Positions 1-10,229 of a stretch of DNA of 64,000 bases are shown one piece after another. Each line of letters begins with the position of its first letter. The first letter of the stretch is position 1. The notes under the pieces are model-generated. The model saw nothing but the letters and a program-made list of their open reading frames with translations. It searched no databases and had not been told where the DNA came from. Source of the stretch: Symbiodinium microadriaticum (Eukaryota > Sar > Dinophyceae > Suessiales > Symbiodiniaceae); assembly GCA_001939145.1 (NCBI GenBank), contig LSRX01000133.1, positions 842,646 to 906,645 on the forward strand, written 5' to 3'. Both the position numbers and the translations under genes were made by a program.

Positions 1-51
1 GTGGGGGTCCAGGATTTAAAGTGGGTGCTGAGGGTTCGATGGAGAGGGTGG

Positions 52-80
52 GTTTAGGGTTTAGGGTTTAGGGTTTAGGG
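52..80 (+). repeat. TTTAGGG array
   Basis: Four exact TTTAGGG units on the plus strand. Confidence 0.95.
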
Positions 81-247
81 TCAGACACCTTCGCACATTT
101 TGCACATTCGTGCTGCCACTCCCGAACCAGAGCATGCCTAAGTCTACAGGATATCGTAAGAAACGAAGCAAGATCAATGCCCTAAACCCTGAACCCCCCG
201 AAAACCCCGAAAGTGCCGTGCGAAGCTTAACCAGGGAAGGCCTTCAC

Positions 248-271
248 CAACGCTCCACAACCCACCTCCTT
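248..271 (-). CDS. Possible short exon
   Basis: CCCCAG|AAG then KEVGCGAL and donor TTG|GTGAAG. EVGC recalls V-x-V-x-C of type E; otherwise unsupported. Confidence 0.25.
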
Positions 272-333
272 CTGGGGGGCGTTCGGCTCTAGGGGCCACT
301 TCTCAGGACCCCTTGCCAGAAACCTGGAGCCGA

Positions 334-488
334 ACCCTAAACCCTAAACCCTTAACCTGGAGCCGAATCCTAAACCCTAATCCCTAATCCCTAAACTCTA
401 AACCCTAAACCTGGAGCCGAATCCTAAGCCCTAAACCCTTAATCCCTAAACCCTAAACCCTAAACCTGGGAGCCGAATCCTAAACCCT
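334..488 (-). repeat. CCCTAAA array broken by a direct repeat
   Basis: CCCTAAA units interrupted four times by ACCTGGAGCCGAATCC-like spacers, giving a longer direct repeat of about 60 bp. Confidence 0.85.
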
Positions 489-539
489 GTGGCTCGAGCC
501 CCAGAGTCCCAGAACGGAGGCTCAAGCTGCATCATTCAC

Positions 540-800
540 GTAGGAACCTGATTCAGAAACCCCGGGCCCTCCTCTAAACCCCATAATATTACGACTCATA
601 GTAAGAGCCCTAGTAAAGACCCAGGGTTTCTTAATTAGTGTAGGAACCTGATTCAGAAACCCGGGCCCCCTATAACCCCAGTTTATTAGGATTCATAATA
701 ATAAGAACCCTAAAGAAACCCGGGCCCTCTAAACCCCAGTTTATTCGGATTCATAGTAAGAGCCCTAATGAAGGCCCCGGGGGTTCTTAATCAGGTTTCT
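540..800. repeat. Direct repeats of GGAACCTGATTCAGAAACCC
   Basis: Two near-identical blocks start at about 542 and 641, followed by further copies of AAACCCGGGCCCTC..TAAACCCC. A diverged relative begins near 1228. No coding motif is seen. Confidence 0.7.
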
Positions 801-1099
801 ACATTAACACCTACAGGACCTACGCCTGAACTCTTCCAGCCTCCGGCCCGCCCCCCGGCCTCGACCCAAGACTCTCTAAACTGGTTCCCCTGTTAAGGCC
901 ATATTACAAATTATCGTTTTAAGTCCTTATTAGGGTTTCTATGGTAACAAAAGGGTAACTGTATCCTTTTAATCCTTATTCGGGCTTGATGGAACCAAAA
1001 AAGGTAACATTGTATCCAACAAGGACCCAGTAAACTACGAGAGAGACCTGAACCCAGAAACCCAAAAAAGGGTACATTGTTCGACGCTCTACTCGGCAG

Positions 1100-1144
1100 T
1101 AGGGTTTAGGGTTCAGGGTTTAGGGTTTAGGGGTTTAGGGCTTA
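1100..1144 (+). repeat. TTTAGGG array, degenerate
   Basis: TTTAGG/TTTAGGGG/TTCAGGG variants in tandem. Confidence 0.9.
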
Positions 1145-1473
1145 GACGCTCTACTCAGCAGGCCCTTACAACAAACTTTGGGGCTCCTAAGCCATGATGC
1201 TGACCGCAGCAAAGATCGAATCAGCATTGGTAATCTGGGAACCTGATTTAGAAACCTTGGGTCTTTATTTAGGGTTCCTTATGTGAATCCTACGGGGTTT
1301 ATAGGGCCAGGGTAACAAAAAATCAGGTTCCTACATTAGTACTTAATCTGAGCGAGAAGTGTAATCCTGGTCGTAGGTGTACTGTCATAGCTCGAGAATA
1401 CAAAAAGGCTTACCGTCGTCGTAGTCACCATGCTCACCACCACCACTATCACCACCACCCCCATCGCCGCAAC

Positions 1474-1535
1474 CAAGTCCCTGGCTTTTCCATGCCCTCG
1501 GGCATGGGGGAGGGGTCGATGCAGTCGCCCAGGAC
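1474..1535 (-). CDS. Exon, type C
   Basis: TTTCCAG|GTC in phase 0: VLGDCIDPSPMPEGMEKPGT; donor CTTG|GTTGCG. DC-x-DP-x-PMPEG aligns well with type C. It shows that the repeat gene continues to the left edge of the window. Confidence 0.66.
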
Positions 1536-2339
1536 CTGGAAAGGACTTTCGTTGCGAACTCGGCTCCCAAGGGTTTCGGGCCTGAATTCATGGTCTTTTT
1601 TGTGTTCTTGCCCTTCCTGCCTCTAACTGTCAGTGTTGCTATGGATACTGCCGATACATGGCTGTTAAGAGCCCACCGGTTGCTGCTATGGCCCTGATTC
1701 TGCGGACTGTGAAGGGTAAAGCATTTGGTCGGGCAATACAGTAGCTGCTCCTGCTGTAATACTGACAATGGTTAGCGCAGGCCTACTTAGATATGCATAA
1801 TAGAGAAGGTTACCATCAAATCGTGCCTGCGACTATCGAGTATTGCTCCATCGGTGGACAGCTCAGGCAACCCACCGAAGTGACAGCATCTTGAAATGTG
1901 CTGTAAGCGGTTGAGCAGGGTACGAGATGTAACTAGGTGCCGCCCGCAAGCTGGTAGTAATTGATTGCTGCCGTTCTGGTGGACAGGTGGCGCTAGAGTA
2001 CTGAACAGTAGGGAGCGGAAAACCTCAAGGGCCGAGGGGGGTGAGGGTGCCAAGGTACCAGGATGTTGGGTTAAAAGGGTTTTGGTGTGCAGGGTATTCG
2101 GGTTTAGAACTGGTATAGTGTTGAATTTGCGGTGAAGGCTTGGGGTCTGTGTGTTAAGTATACCACAACAGGAAAACCCAATTTCATGCTTCAGGGCTTG
2201 GGGTGGAAGGTTTCACAAGGACACTTTCTCGGCGGTCATGCCCAAACCTCTCCCCACCCTAAACCTGAAGCATGCCGGGACCCTGAGGCCGAAACATTCC
2301 CAAACCCCAAACCCTGAACCCCCGAGAAGCAGTGATCAC

Positions 2340-2383
2340 CAGTGGCGTTCTGTCTTGGTTCAGAGTCGATCAGCATGGAGCAA
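2340..2383 (-). CDS. Possible exon, type E-like
   Basis: A T-rich tract ending TTCGAG|T, then CSMLIDSEPRQNAT and donor CACTG|GTGATC. C-x-L-x-xS spacing is similar to type E. Confidence 0.42.
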
Positions 2384-3073
2384 CTCGAAAAAACTCGTAA
2401 CATTGGCGCCGACATCAGCCCACAACGCCGAAACTCCAAGCTCACCCTAAACAGTCTGAAACCCTAAATCCTCAACTTGGTGTCCTTAGATCCCTCCCGA
2501 CCCTGCATCCTAAGACCACTAACTAAACCAGCTTCAGCCTCTCCATCCCCTGAGCGCCGCAGTAGAGGCTGAAGGATGCCCTCAACCCTCCCAGAACACG
2601 CGACATACCTGACCTAGAGGTCTTATGATGAGACTCTGCATGAGGGCTCTTCCAAGGAGAGTTACAGGTCTTCCAATGAATCCACGAGTTGAGGTCTTGC
2701 AAATAAGCTTTGTACTCCCTTCGTCATGGCAATTCAAGTTCTGCTGGAGGTAGGTCGAGGCGTTGAAGCACCGAAAGACCCTGCACCCCACTCAAAACCC
2801 TACAAACAGTCCTGCAAAATCCGCACATAGTTCCCAGACCAGGGCAAAAAGAATTGTGGTGCTTCACATTACGAATCTTTCGAGCTATTGGGAGACCTTC
2901 CCCGTCAAGCAGAGCCGTGCACTAGCGAACCCAAGAACGAATACCTTCTGACTCCTAAACCCTAAGCTGTCAAGAAACTAGAAACCCGCCGTCCCTCATT
3001 CCTCCCTCCAACATGGACGCTTGAAACGGGACTCAGTAGGATGTAATCTGTAATGGTGTCTGATAGTCTGTCT

Positions 3074-3173
3074 GGTTCTTAGTAGGGAATGGGGGAATGG
3101 GTTATTGGGACTACTATAGGGGACCTTAAGGGACTATCATAGGGATCCATCCCCCCATTCCCTACTAAGAACC
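3074..3173. mobile_element. MITE-like inverted repeat (family 7)
   Basis: The ends GGTTCTTAGTAGGGAATGGG and the reverse complement CCCATTCCCTACTAAGAACC are about 25 bp long, with a short core containing GGACTACTATAGGGGACC. Only one copy is visible in the window. Confidence 0.65.
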
Positions 3174-3263
3174 AGAGAGTAGTTTCAAGGTGGGCGAGCC
3201 CCCCTAAACCCTAAACCCTAAACCCTAAAAAAAAGCACCGGAACAAATTCGAGTGCCCAGAAC

Positions 3264-3302
3264 TCCTGAGGCCGCGGCGCAACGCGGCTTCTGAAACTCC
3301 AC
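3264..3302 (-). CDS. Exon, type B-like
   Basis: GCCAG|GTG then VEFQKPRCAAASG, donor TCAGGA|GTTCTG. KPRC fits the Sushi-like P-x-C ending. Bracketed by CCCTAAA (3.20 kb) and TTTAGGG (3.32 kb). Confidence 0.5.
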
Positions 3303-3318
3303 CTGGCGCTGCCTGGGT

Positions 3319-3418
3319 GAGGGTTTAGGGGTTTAGGGGTTTAGGGTTTAGGGTTTAGGGTTTAGGGTTTAGGGTTTTAGGCTTTAGGCTTTAGGGTATA
3401 GGGTTTAGGGTTTAGGGC
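3319..3418 (+). repeat. TTTAGGG array
   Basis: About a dozen units with TTTTAGG and TATAGGG variants; lies 17 bp right of the exon at 3.3 kb. Confidence 0.93.
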
Positions 3419-3522
3419 GGGTGCGTCGAGCATATGCCTGGTTGGATGCTTGGTCATCGCAATCATCATGAAGACAATGTGCGTTGCCGTTGTTGCCATC
3501 ATGTCTAAAGATGATCCAAAAC

Positions 3523-3645
3523 CCCTCAATCAAGGAACATACCTTAAACTATAATAGGAACCCTAATACCCGTAATTAGGACATACCTTAAACTATATTA
3601 GGAGCCCCCAATACGATTTAAGGGTATATTCCTTGATTACCAGGG
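3523..3645. mobile_element. Inverted-repeat element, family 4
   Basis: TCAAGGAACATACCTTAAAC is opposed by GATTTAAGGGTATATTCCTTGA. The left end is partly duplicated (ACATACCTTAAACTATA occurs twice). Relatives at 15.28 and 22.21 kb. Confidence 0.65.
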
Positions 3646-4059
3646 GTTCCGGAGACTCTGGGATAAGGATCCTCCTGGAGCCTGAAAACCCGTAACCCTG
3701 CAAAGACAAGGTCTTACAGCCGAAAGAGGCGGCAGGATGCGAGGGCTTAGAATTTTTCGGGTTTGGGGGTTTTAAGTTATTGGGCGAGGGGGCTTGACCG
3801 ATCTCAGCACGACGCCACCGCAAAACCCCAAACTCTGAAGCCCCCAAAAGACCCACCGTAATAGCCCTAAATCCTAGACCCTGTGCCATACCCTAAACCT
3901 TGGACACCAAACCCGCTGGCCGCTAACCCGACGTCCTGACATCCAATCTGGTGACCCTGAACCCCCAAACACCAAACCCGTATAGGCCCCCAATCCGTCA
4001 GAGCCTTGCATCCCAAGCCCAAAAGAAACTTGAACCGTGACCCTTAACTCTCAAGGCCC

Positions 4060-4192
4060 AAACCCCCTAAACCCTAAACCCTAAACCCCTAAAAACTAAA
4101 TCCTGAACCCCTAAACCCTAAGCCCCCAAACCCCTAAACCTTAAACCCCTAAACCCCAAACCCTAAACCCCTAAACCCCCAAACCCCAAACG
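4060..4192 (-). repeat. CCCTAAA array
   Basis: CCCTAAA, CCCCTAAA and CCCCAAA variants over 130 bp, left of the exon candidate at 4.24 kb. Confidence 0.93.
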
Positions 4193-4239
4193 CCCAGAGT
4201 GAGGGCCCGGCTCTTCGATGTTCCGTGCCGGACAGAAAC

Positions 4240-4265
4240 CTCTCGTGGTCTGCGGGCGCATCGGC
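4240..4265 (-). CDS. Possible exon in a telomere-repeat bracket
   Basis: ATTGAG|GCC island between a long CCCTAAA array (4.06-4.19 kb) and a long TTTAGGG array (4.27-4.5 kb), donor AGAG|GTTTCT. Two frames (ADAPADHE, RCARRPRE) are possible. Confidence 0.35.
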
Positions 4266-4269
4266 CTCA

Positions 4270-4505
4270 ATGACTCAAGGTTTTGGGGCTTAGCGTTTGG
4301 GGCTTTAAGGTTTCAGGGTTTAGGCTTTAGGGCTTTAAGGCATTTTGGGGTTTTAGGGTTTGGAGTTTAGGGTTTAGAGTTTAGGGTTTAGAGTTTTAGG
4401 GTTTAGGGCTTTAGGTTTAGGGCTTTAGGGCTTTGGGGTTTTATGGTTTTGGGGCTTCGGGGCTTTAGGGTTTAGGGCGTCAGGGCTTTAGGGTTTTAGG
4501 GTTCA
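4270..4505 (+). repeat. TTTAGGG array, long and degenerate
   Basis: Mixed TTTAGGG, TTTTAGGG, CTTTAGGG, TTTGGGG units over 235 bp; a shorter companion array follows at 4626-4687. Confidence 0.92.
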
Positions 4506-4799
4506 GGTTCAGAAGGGTTCTAGAAAGTGTTGCTCAGCACTTGGGGGTTTTGCTGAGGGGAGGGTCTCAGCGTTGAGGGCCAGGCAGTTTGGAGTTGTGG
4601 ATCGTCCAAAACTTGGGAGACCATTGTTTAGGGCTTAGGGTTTAGGGTTTTAAGGGTTTAGGAGGTTAGGGTTTAGGGTTTAGGGTGTGCTTCGGAACTT
4701 AGGGATCGCCGTTCAGGCTTGGCTTGTGGCTTCACAAGCTCTGGGTCTCGGATTTCGGAGTGTTCTGCCGTGTACAGACAGGCGTTAATGGGTAGTGGT

Positions 4800-4872
4800 A
4801 ATATAGGGCTTCACCAATTAGGATAGGGTTTCGGGGTATATTCTACTAGAGTTACATGACCAGGAACCCTTA
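4800..4872. mobile_element. Family 3 element, partial
   Basis: CAATTAGGATAGGGTTTCGG and TATATTCTACTA match the left half of the family 3 copies at 33.5 and 61.3 kb; the right half is diverged. Confidence 0.5.
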
Positions 4873-5035
4873 AGACATAATGTTGGAAGTTATTGAGGCC
4901 CCTAGATTATTTGCCGCGTTGGTGAAACTGCAATGACTTCAGCCATCTTTCCCTAGGAGAGTCAAGAGCTCTACGGGTTGAGACTTCTGAGACGCCAACT
5001 TGTACATTAGGCATTAGGGGTCTAGGGTTTCCCTA

Positions 5036-5149
5036 TAGGCTCCATAGTAGTAGTTCCTTTTTGGGATTACCTTACAGTATTTAGGATCCTGTAAGCCTTC
5101 CAGAATCCTAACATACAAACCACAAAAAAGGAACTACAATGGAGCCTAT
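5036..5149. mobile_element. Inverted-repeat element, family 5
   Basis: TAGGCTCCATAGTAGTAGTTCCTTTTTGGG at the left (read in two parts) is mirrored by AAAAGGAACTACAATGGAGCCTA at the right. Internal TTAGGATCCTGTAAG. Same family at 34.34 and 45.59 kb. Confidence 0.7.
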
Positions 5150-5238
5150 GGGCAGGGTTAAGGCCGGTTAAGGGGTTCAGGGCTTGCTGATGCCATCTTC
5201 GACGCGCAGTTCACGTTGAGCTGGTGAACATACCCTAC

Positions 5239-5269
5239 CCGGCGCGTGGCGTGCGGGAATAGAGTCCAC
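5239..5269 (-). CDS. Possible short exon, type B-like
   Basis: CAGCAG|G then WTLFPHATRR and donor CCGG|GTAGGG. WTL recalls TWTLPEC; the frame without splicing continues as VGYVHQLNVNCASK. Confidence 0.42.
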
Positions 5270-5306
5270 CTGCTGGGGACCGGACCTTAGACATAACATA
5301 ACATAA

Positions 5307-5446
5307 GCCCTAAACCCTAAACCCTAAACCCTAGACCCTAAACCCCAAACCCTAAACCCTAGACCCTAGACCCAAAACCCTAAACCCCAAACCCTAAACC
5401 CCCAACCCTAAACCGTAGACCCCAAACCCTAAACCCCCAATCCGAT
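5307..5446 (-). repeat. CCCTAAA array
   Basis: CCCTAAA/CCCTAGA/CCCCAAA tandem units. Confidence 0.93.
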
Positions 5447-5477
5447 TTGCTGGGGACCCCTGCGGCCGGCAGGACAC

Positions 5478-5504
5478 CTGCCGCAACCCAGTTGTAGTAT
5501 GCGG
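5478..5504 (-). CDS. Possible short exon
   Basis: A CCCTAAA array leads into CCCAAG|CC, then YYNWVAA and a consensus donor GGCAG|GTGTCC. Another frame reads GCGRCPAGRRG. Size is at the lower limit for an exon. Confidence 0.36.
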
Positions 5505-5507
5505 CTT

Positions 5508-5625
5508 GGGTTTAGGGTTTAGGGTTTAGGGCTTAGGGTTTCGGATTTAGGGTTTAGGGTTTAGGGTTTGGGGTTCAGGGTTTGGGGTTTGGGGTTCAGG
5601 GTTTAGAATTTAGGGATTAGGGCTT
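5508..5625 (+). repeat. TTTAGGG array
   Basis: TTTAGGG with TTTGGGG and TTCAGGG variants; forms the right half of a bracket around 5.45-5.50 kb. Confidence 0.93.
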
Positions 5626-6276
5626 AAAGACGTTCTCTAGGGTTGCATGAGGCTTATAGGGGCACAGGGCTCAGAGTGCGGAGTTGTTCTTTTGGTTGGG
5701 GGAGGGGGGGGGGGCATAGAAACTTGCGGGATTTTTCGGGTCTACTGCGTAGGTGTTGTGATGGCCTCAGCGCTTGTCGATGCGTAAAAACCTTGCCACT
5801 GGTTCATGCTTCTCCTTTACCTGTGGATCCGAAACCCCGCTGGGCCGACTAGTTGTTGGGTTTGGATTGGGTTAGGGTTTAGGGTTTAGGGTTTAGGGCT
5901 TAGGCTTTAAATTTGAAGCCCTGAAGATATTGAATGGTACTTGTTGGGATCGCCCCTGCCTCCCGATATGAACACCAGTTTTCCCCAAGTCCTGAAACCC
6001 CTCAAGATCAGATCCCAATTTTGAGGCCGCTACACGTGACCGCGTCGGGGTACATGTCCCTAAATACTGAGTCCTCATTGCGCGTAAACCCCGAACACCA
6101 GCTCCTAAAACCCCGAAACCCAGTAAAATCCCTACAGAGCTGTGACAGATACCCCAGAAAAAAACACTGCAAAAAAAGCCATAAAAGCCCTGTAAAATCT
6201 CGTGCAGGCCACATTTAGCACGAAAAACACGTTTAGGCACCGCTTCTAAAACCCTGGGGATGCAAAACTAACCCAC

Positions 6277-6338
6277 CTCGCAGCTCTGGTTCTGCCCCAA
6301 GCGCTCGCAATCGCCGGCATGGTACCTTCGGCAAGCGC
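6277..6338 (-). CDS. Exon, three-Cys segment
   Basis: CCTAAAG|GC then ACRRYHAGDCERLGQNQSC and donor CGAG|GTGGGT. TTTAGGG-like array to the right. Confidence 0.55.
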
Positions 6339-6364
6339 CTTTAGGGTCTCAGTTGCGTTTAGTT

Positions 6365-6475
6365 TTTCTTTCAGGGTTTGGGGTTAGGGTTTAAAGGGGT
6401 TTAGGGTTTAGGGTTTCTCAGTAGCGTTTACGGTCGAGGGTTTAGGGTTTTGGCTCAGGGTTTATGCCTCAGGGG
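6365..6475 (+). repeat. TTTAGGG stretches
   Basis: Degenerate units separated by GTAGCGTTTACGG-like spacers. Most of 6.45-7.6 kb otherwise shows no repeat character and only the weak minus-strand exon candidates listed. Confidence 0.8.
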
Positions 6476-6574
6476 CGACAGTTACGCTTTAGGGGGCCGT
6501 CTTTCACAAGAACGATGGCATTTGCAAATACTTTGCACATGCAAACATGATTTGGCACAAGACGGAGTCATGCT

Positions 6575-6641
6575 ACTTCAAGCAGCCCGGTTGGTCTGCA
6601 TGTCCACACCCCAATTGTGTCTCGTCGAGCGAGGGCACCAG
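6575..6641 (-). CDS. Possible exon
   Basis: GCGGCAG|CTG then SLDETQLGCGHADQPGC. Directly downstream of the preceding candidate in transcript sense. The plus strand over 6556-6683 reads FKQPGWSACPHPNC, an equally cysteine-rich alternative. Confidence 0.35.
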
Positions 6642-6699
6642 CTGCCGCATGCTTGGAATTATCTGTGCCCTGGTATCTCCCTGACATGCTAAGCTGGAC

Positions 6700-6746
6700 T
6701 GCCGGGACCGGCGGTGCTCTGGACAGAGTACGGTGCAGGAAAGCTT
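6700..6746 (-). CDS. Possible exon, type A-like
   Basis: TGTGCAG|AAG in phase 0: KLSCTVLCPEHRRSRQ, donor GGCA|GTCCAG. SC-xxx-C-P is the A core and the phase-0 start equals that of the exon at 48.6 kb. An overlapping plus-strand frame also encodes cysteines nearby. Confidence 0.45.
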
Positions 6747-7619
6747 CTGCACAAGCTGGTCTTGAAGCGACACCTTGAGAACGGAGAGCTCTGTGGAATT
6801 AGAACTCTGCTTCACCGGCCTGGTAGTGTCCAAGCAGACCATGTAATCTGGCCATGTTGAAGCAGCTTGAGGTGCCTTGGGTCCCTCCTTGCTGCCTTCT
6901 GACACATTCGCCAAAGCTCAACGCCGGAAGTCGCCCGACGACAGCCAGCACTACTGTAGCCCGGGTTGTTGCGACGGTGTGCACATGTCTGCCGTGTCAG
7001 TTTGCTCTTGCCTGCCTGTTGCGATCTTTGGCATAGCTTCGAGTTCCGGTTTTGGGGGTCCCAGCTGGGGGGAATCTACATGCTCCCCCCATACGTTTGT
7101 GTCAAGTTGCTTACTGATGTTGACGCCTGGCTAAGGACCTACCACCCTTAGTAAAGGTATCTCGTAACTTTGGGAGAACCCTGAACCCTAAACCCATAAC
7201 ACTGGGACCTCTTGTAACTTGAGGAGTGGTTGGCCCAGGGATCCCATTGTCGCCATCGCCGTCATCCTTGTCACCGCCCACCAATGGCGACTGCACCCCC
7301 GTCATTGCCGCCATCGTACTGAGACTTCATGTTGATCTGCATCATGGTTAGGGCCATCTGAAATAGGCATCCCTGGCCGCATCATCGTCGTCCATCGTCG
7401 TCATCCTCATCATCATCAGCCTCATCGTCCGCAACAGCAGAAGCAGCAGCATCACTCTCCACGTCGTGAAAGCCCCGTCACTGCTGGCGCTGCCCATACC
7501 ATGAGCAACCCAAGTGCTTTTTGACACTCAGCACTGTGATGATGGTCAGTTGTTCGGATTTTCCCGAACCAAGCTGCAGACACATACCCTGAAGTCAAAA
7601 CCCAAGTCGAACGCCGAGC

Positions 7620-7679
7620 CTGCAATGATCTGGCACGGAATCCATCGCTCGAGGAACCTTGACAGAAGAGTGACGTACT
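7620..7679 (-). CDS. Exon, type B-like
   Basis: A pyrimidine-rich tract ends in TTTGGCAG|AG, then YVTLLSRFLERWIPCQIIA; GC donor GCAG|GCTCGG. W-x-PC resembles the Sushi-like ending. The opposite strand is also open here, so this is moderate. Confidence 0.48.
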
Positions 7680-8265
7680 CTGCCAAAGAGGGACCAAATT
7701 TACGGAGGTACCGACGTGAGTATTCAGTTAGCCATGCCCTCAACCCTCCAATGCCTGGTGCTTCCGAGGGGGCATTCACTGTAGGGGTTGCTATAGGGGC
7801 TACTCTCCCTTGGTATCTCGAGCGTTTTAGCCTGGGGCTGCCACCCAGAAATACTTCTTCAAGGTTCTATAAGGGTTACTTGAGGGTTTACGGTTGTAGC
7901 ATGATACCACAGTGTTGAAGCAAGACTACACTGTGTGAGCCATGCCAGTGCTTGGTATTCCTGGATCTGTCTGCATCTGGGCTGGGATTGAGGGCTCCTA
8001 GTGTAAGGGTTTAAGTTGAGGTTACAGGATTTCAGGCTCAAGCTTGACTTCCAGATTCCGGGTTTAGAGTTTAGGGCTTAGGGCGTTTAGGGGTTTAGGG
8101 CTTAGTACGACTTCTATTCTGAGGGGCCTGAAGCCCTAGCCAAAACCAAGACATTCCCGTAACCCCTGCACCATCCAACACCCCAAGCACCTATACCGTA
8201 AGACTACACCCCAAAGCCGCGAAAGTCTTTACACGACCTGCCTCCAACAGCCCCTCTCAGAACTC

Positions 8266-8338
8266 CCTAAACCCTAAACCCTAAACCCCTAAACCCTAAA
8301 ACCCTAAACCCCTAAACCCTGAACCCTGAACCCTAAAC
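8266..8338 (-). repeat. CCCTAAA array
   Basis: Nine units, CCCTAAA and CCCTGAA. Confidence 0.92.
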
Positions 8339-8425
8339 ACAGCTTCTAAAGCCTTTTGATGACGCCCGTTCATCAACCCCAAGGCGACCTCACACCCACC
8401 AAAAATCACCTCAGCACCCCTCAGA

Positions 8426-8545
8426 ACCCCTAAACCCCAAAGGTTTGGGGTTTTGGGTTTTGGGTTTTAAGGTTTGAGGGTTTAGGGTTTAGGGGTTCGT
8501 GTTTTAGGGTTTAGGGTTTAGGGTAAAACCCTAAACCCAAAACCC
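8426..8545. repeat. Fold-back telomere-like repeat (C, then G, then C strand)
   Basis: CCCCTAAACCCCAAAGG turns directly into GGTTTGGGGTTTTGGG, continues as TTTAGGG and ends by switching back to AAACCCTAAACCC. Two inversion points within 120 bp. Confidence 0.88.
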
Positions 8546-8559
8546 AACACCCACACGCT

Positions 8560-8632
8560 GCCAAGAGGCCCAGGGCACAACCGCCCGTGGGTCGCGGGCC
8601 GCCACCACCGCGAGCTCGTAGAGCCCGGGCAC
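8560..8632 (-). CDS. Probable exon, frame not settled
   Basis: GC-rich island in a CCCTAAA / TTTAGGG bracket with acceptor CGCGAG|G. Frames give VPGLYELAVVAARDP or CPGSTSSRWWRPATHG; the first has more natural codons, the second has the cysteines. Confidence 0.42.
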
Positions 8633-8887
8633 CTCGCGAGAGCTCGCTTTGCTAGGGTGTAGGGTTGTCTTCAGGCTGATAGGTTTATAGGGTTTAGGGT
8701 TTAGGGTTTAGGGCTTAGGGATGTCCAGGGGGGCTTTTGCAAAGCTTTGGGGGCTCATTCTGAGCTTTTTGGATCTGGTTGGCAGGTCCTCGTTCGGCGT
8801 TGAATGGCCTCTGAGTTTCCGCAAGTCCAAACCCCGTTAAGAAACTTGGGACCGGCAATCCTAGGAACCGGGTTTTGGGGTCCAGTA

Positions 8888-8912
8888 TACTATAAACACA
8901 TACATACATACA

Positions 8913-8944
<32 letters not shown>

Positions 8945-8957
8945 CATATACATATAA
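8888..8957. repeat. (CATA)n microsatellite
   Basis: About 12 ACAT units then ATACATATACAT. A (TACA/TATG) microsatellite of this kind recurs at 23.4, 34.5, 40.5, 48.7 and 60.9 kb. Confidence 0.95.
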
Positions 8958-9024
8958 AAAAGGAAACCCCCAAAGTAGTATTGGTAAGTTTCTTGATCCG
9001 CAGGGATTTGGGCTGAGCTGCCTA

Positions 9025-9172
9025 GAGCCTGAACACTAAACCCCAAACCCTAACCCCTAAACCCTTCAACCCCTAAACCCCTACAATCCCCATAAATACC
9101 CCCAAACCCCTAAAATCCCAAAACCCCCAAATCCCAAAACCCAAACCCCAAACCCGAGCCCCAAAAACCCTA
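9025..9172 (-). repeat. CCCTAAA array
   Basis: CCCTAAA, CCCCTAAA, CCCAAAA units. The following island 9181-9235 has an open minus frame GGSGPSW after TTCCAG but is too short to call firmly. Confidence 0.9.
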
Positions 9173-9239
9173 CCCCCTGTAGGCTCCTAGTAGGGTCGAC
9201 CAGCTGGGTCCGCTACCGCCCTGGAAACTCGCAGATAGG

Positions 9240-9428
9240 GGGGGTTTACGGGTTTAGGGGTTTAGGCTTTAGGGTCTAAGGTCTAAGGTTTAGGGGTTTG
9301 GGGTTTAGGGTTTAGGGGCTTTAGGGGCTTTAGGGTTTAGGGGTTTAGGCTTTAGGGTCTAAGGTTTTGGGGGGTTCAGGGTTTAGGGCTTAGGGGCTCG
9401 AGGGTCTAAGGTTTAGGGATTTAGGCTC
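9240..9428 (+). repeat. TTTAGGG array
   Basis: Mixed TTTAGGG, CTTTAGG, TCTAAGG units over 190 bp. Confidence 0.92.
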
Positions 9429-9560
9429 AGAGCCCCTCGTCATCTAGAGCTTACTGTCCAACTCGGGAACTCTCCTTGACTGCTTGATTGCCAAGTTCTT
9501 TGGTATTGGGGTTTTGCCCCCAACCCCGACTCTAAACCTTCGTGAAGCTACCTCCTGAAC

Positions 9561-9745
9561 CCTAAGCCCGAAATCCTATCCCCAACCCTAAGCCCGAAAT
9601 CCTATCCCCAACCCTAAGCCCGAAATCCTATCCCCAACCCTAAGCCCGAAATCCTATCCCTAACCCTAAGCCCGAAATCCTATCCCTAACCCTAAGCCCG
9701 AAATCCTATCCCTAACCCTAAGCCCGAAATCCTATCCCTAACCCT
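9561..9745. repeat. 26-bp tandem repeat
   Basis: Seven copies of CCTAAGCCCGAAATCCTATC plus CCCAAC, exact 26-bp spacing (9561, 9587, 9613...). The first three copies carry CCCCAAC and the later ones CCCTAAC. The unit looks like a higher-order derivative of CCCTAA repeats. Confidence 0.93.
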
Positions 9746-9764
9746 AGACTCCTAAACTCGAAGA

Positions 9765-9851
9765 TCCCGCAGGGAGCACGGTCCTCCGCGATGTCGCTGT
9801 CGTTGAAGCTCAGCTCCACGGGCACTTCGCGAGAGAGCGTCGGCGCAACAC
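9765..9851 (-). CDS. Exon, type F-like
   Basis: TGTAAG|GT then VPVELSFNDSDIAEDRAPC. GAC/GAG/ATC-rich codons make this frame convincing. ELSF-x-DSD...PC loosely follows IELDECFFDTPPPDC. The donor lies somewhere after the Cys. Confidence 0.68.
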
Positions 9852-10229
9852 CTTACAAGGCTTTAGAGCTCACCTCTGACATATGGCTCCAAAAAACCCT
9901 AAACCCTAAAACCCTAAGGCTGTCTCTCCAAGAAGCCCTAACATTCAAGGGGGCTTCGATGCAGCTTCGGTTTTGGACTTCGTTGAAGCTTCGGGTGTGG
10001 CTGTTCAGGTCTGGGCCGCCTGGGAGATCTTGAAAGCTTTGGGGAGTTGCTGTTTCGGGGGTGGTGGTATTTGCAGAGAGGCTGCTGCAAATCTTAGGGG
10101 TGGAATCTGAGCCCCCCAAGTCCTTTAGCATCTGCAGATCGCTTTCCGAAGCCCCGAGGCCTTTCAGAAGCCGAAACCCTAAACACCTGAAAACCCCGAA
10201 CACCCGAATCACGAAACAGACCAACATGC

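Noticed and set aside
52..80. True telomere end at the left side of the window
   Set aside because: Only four units, followed by unique sequence and by arrays in both orientations throughout the window.
1787..2053. 88-codon minus frame with several cysteines
   Set aside because: Contains LLPACGRHL and SRCCHFGGL but no acceptor/donor pair or motif match; left as unassigned, although part of it could be an exon.
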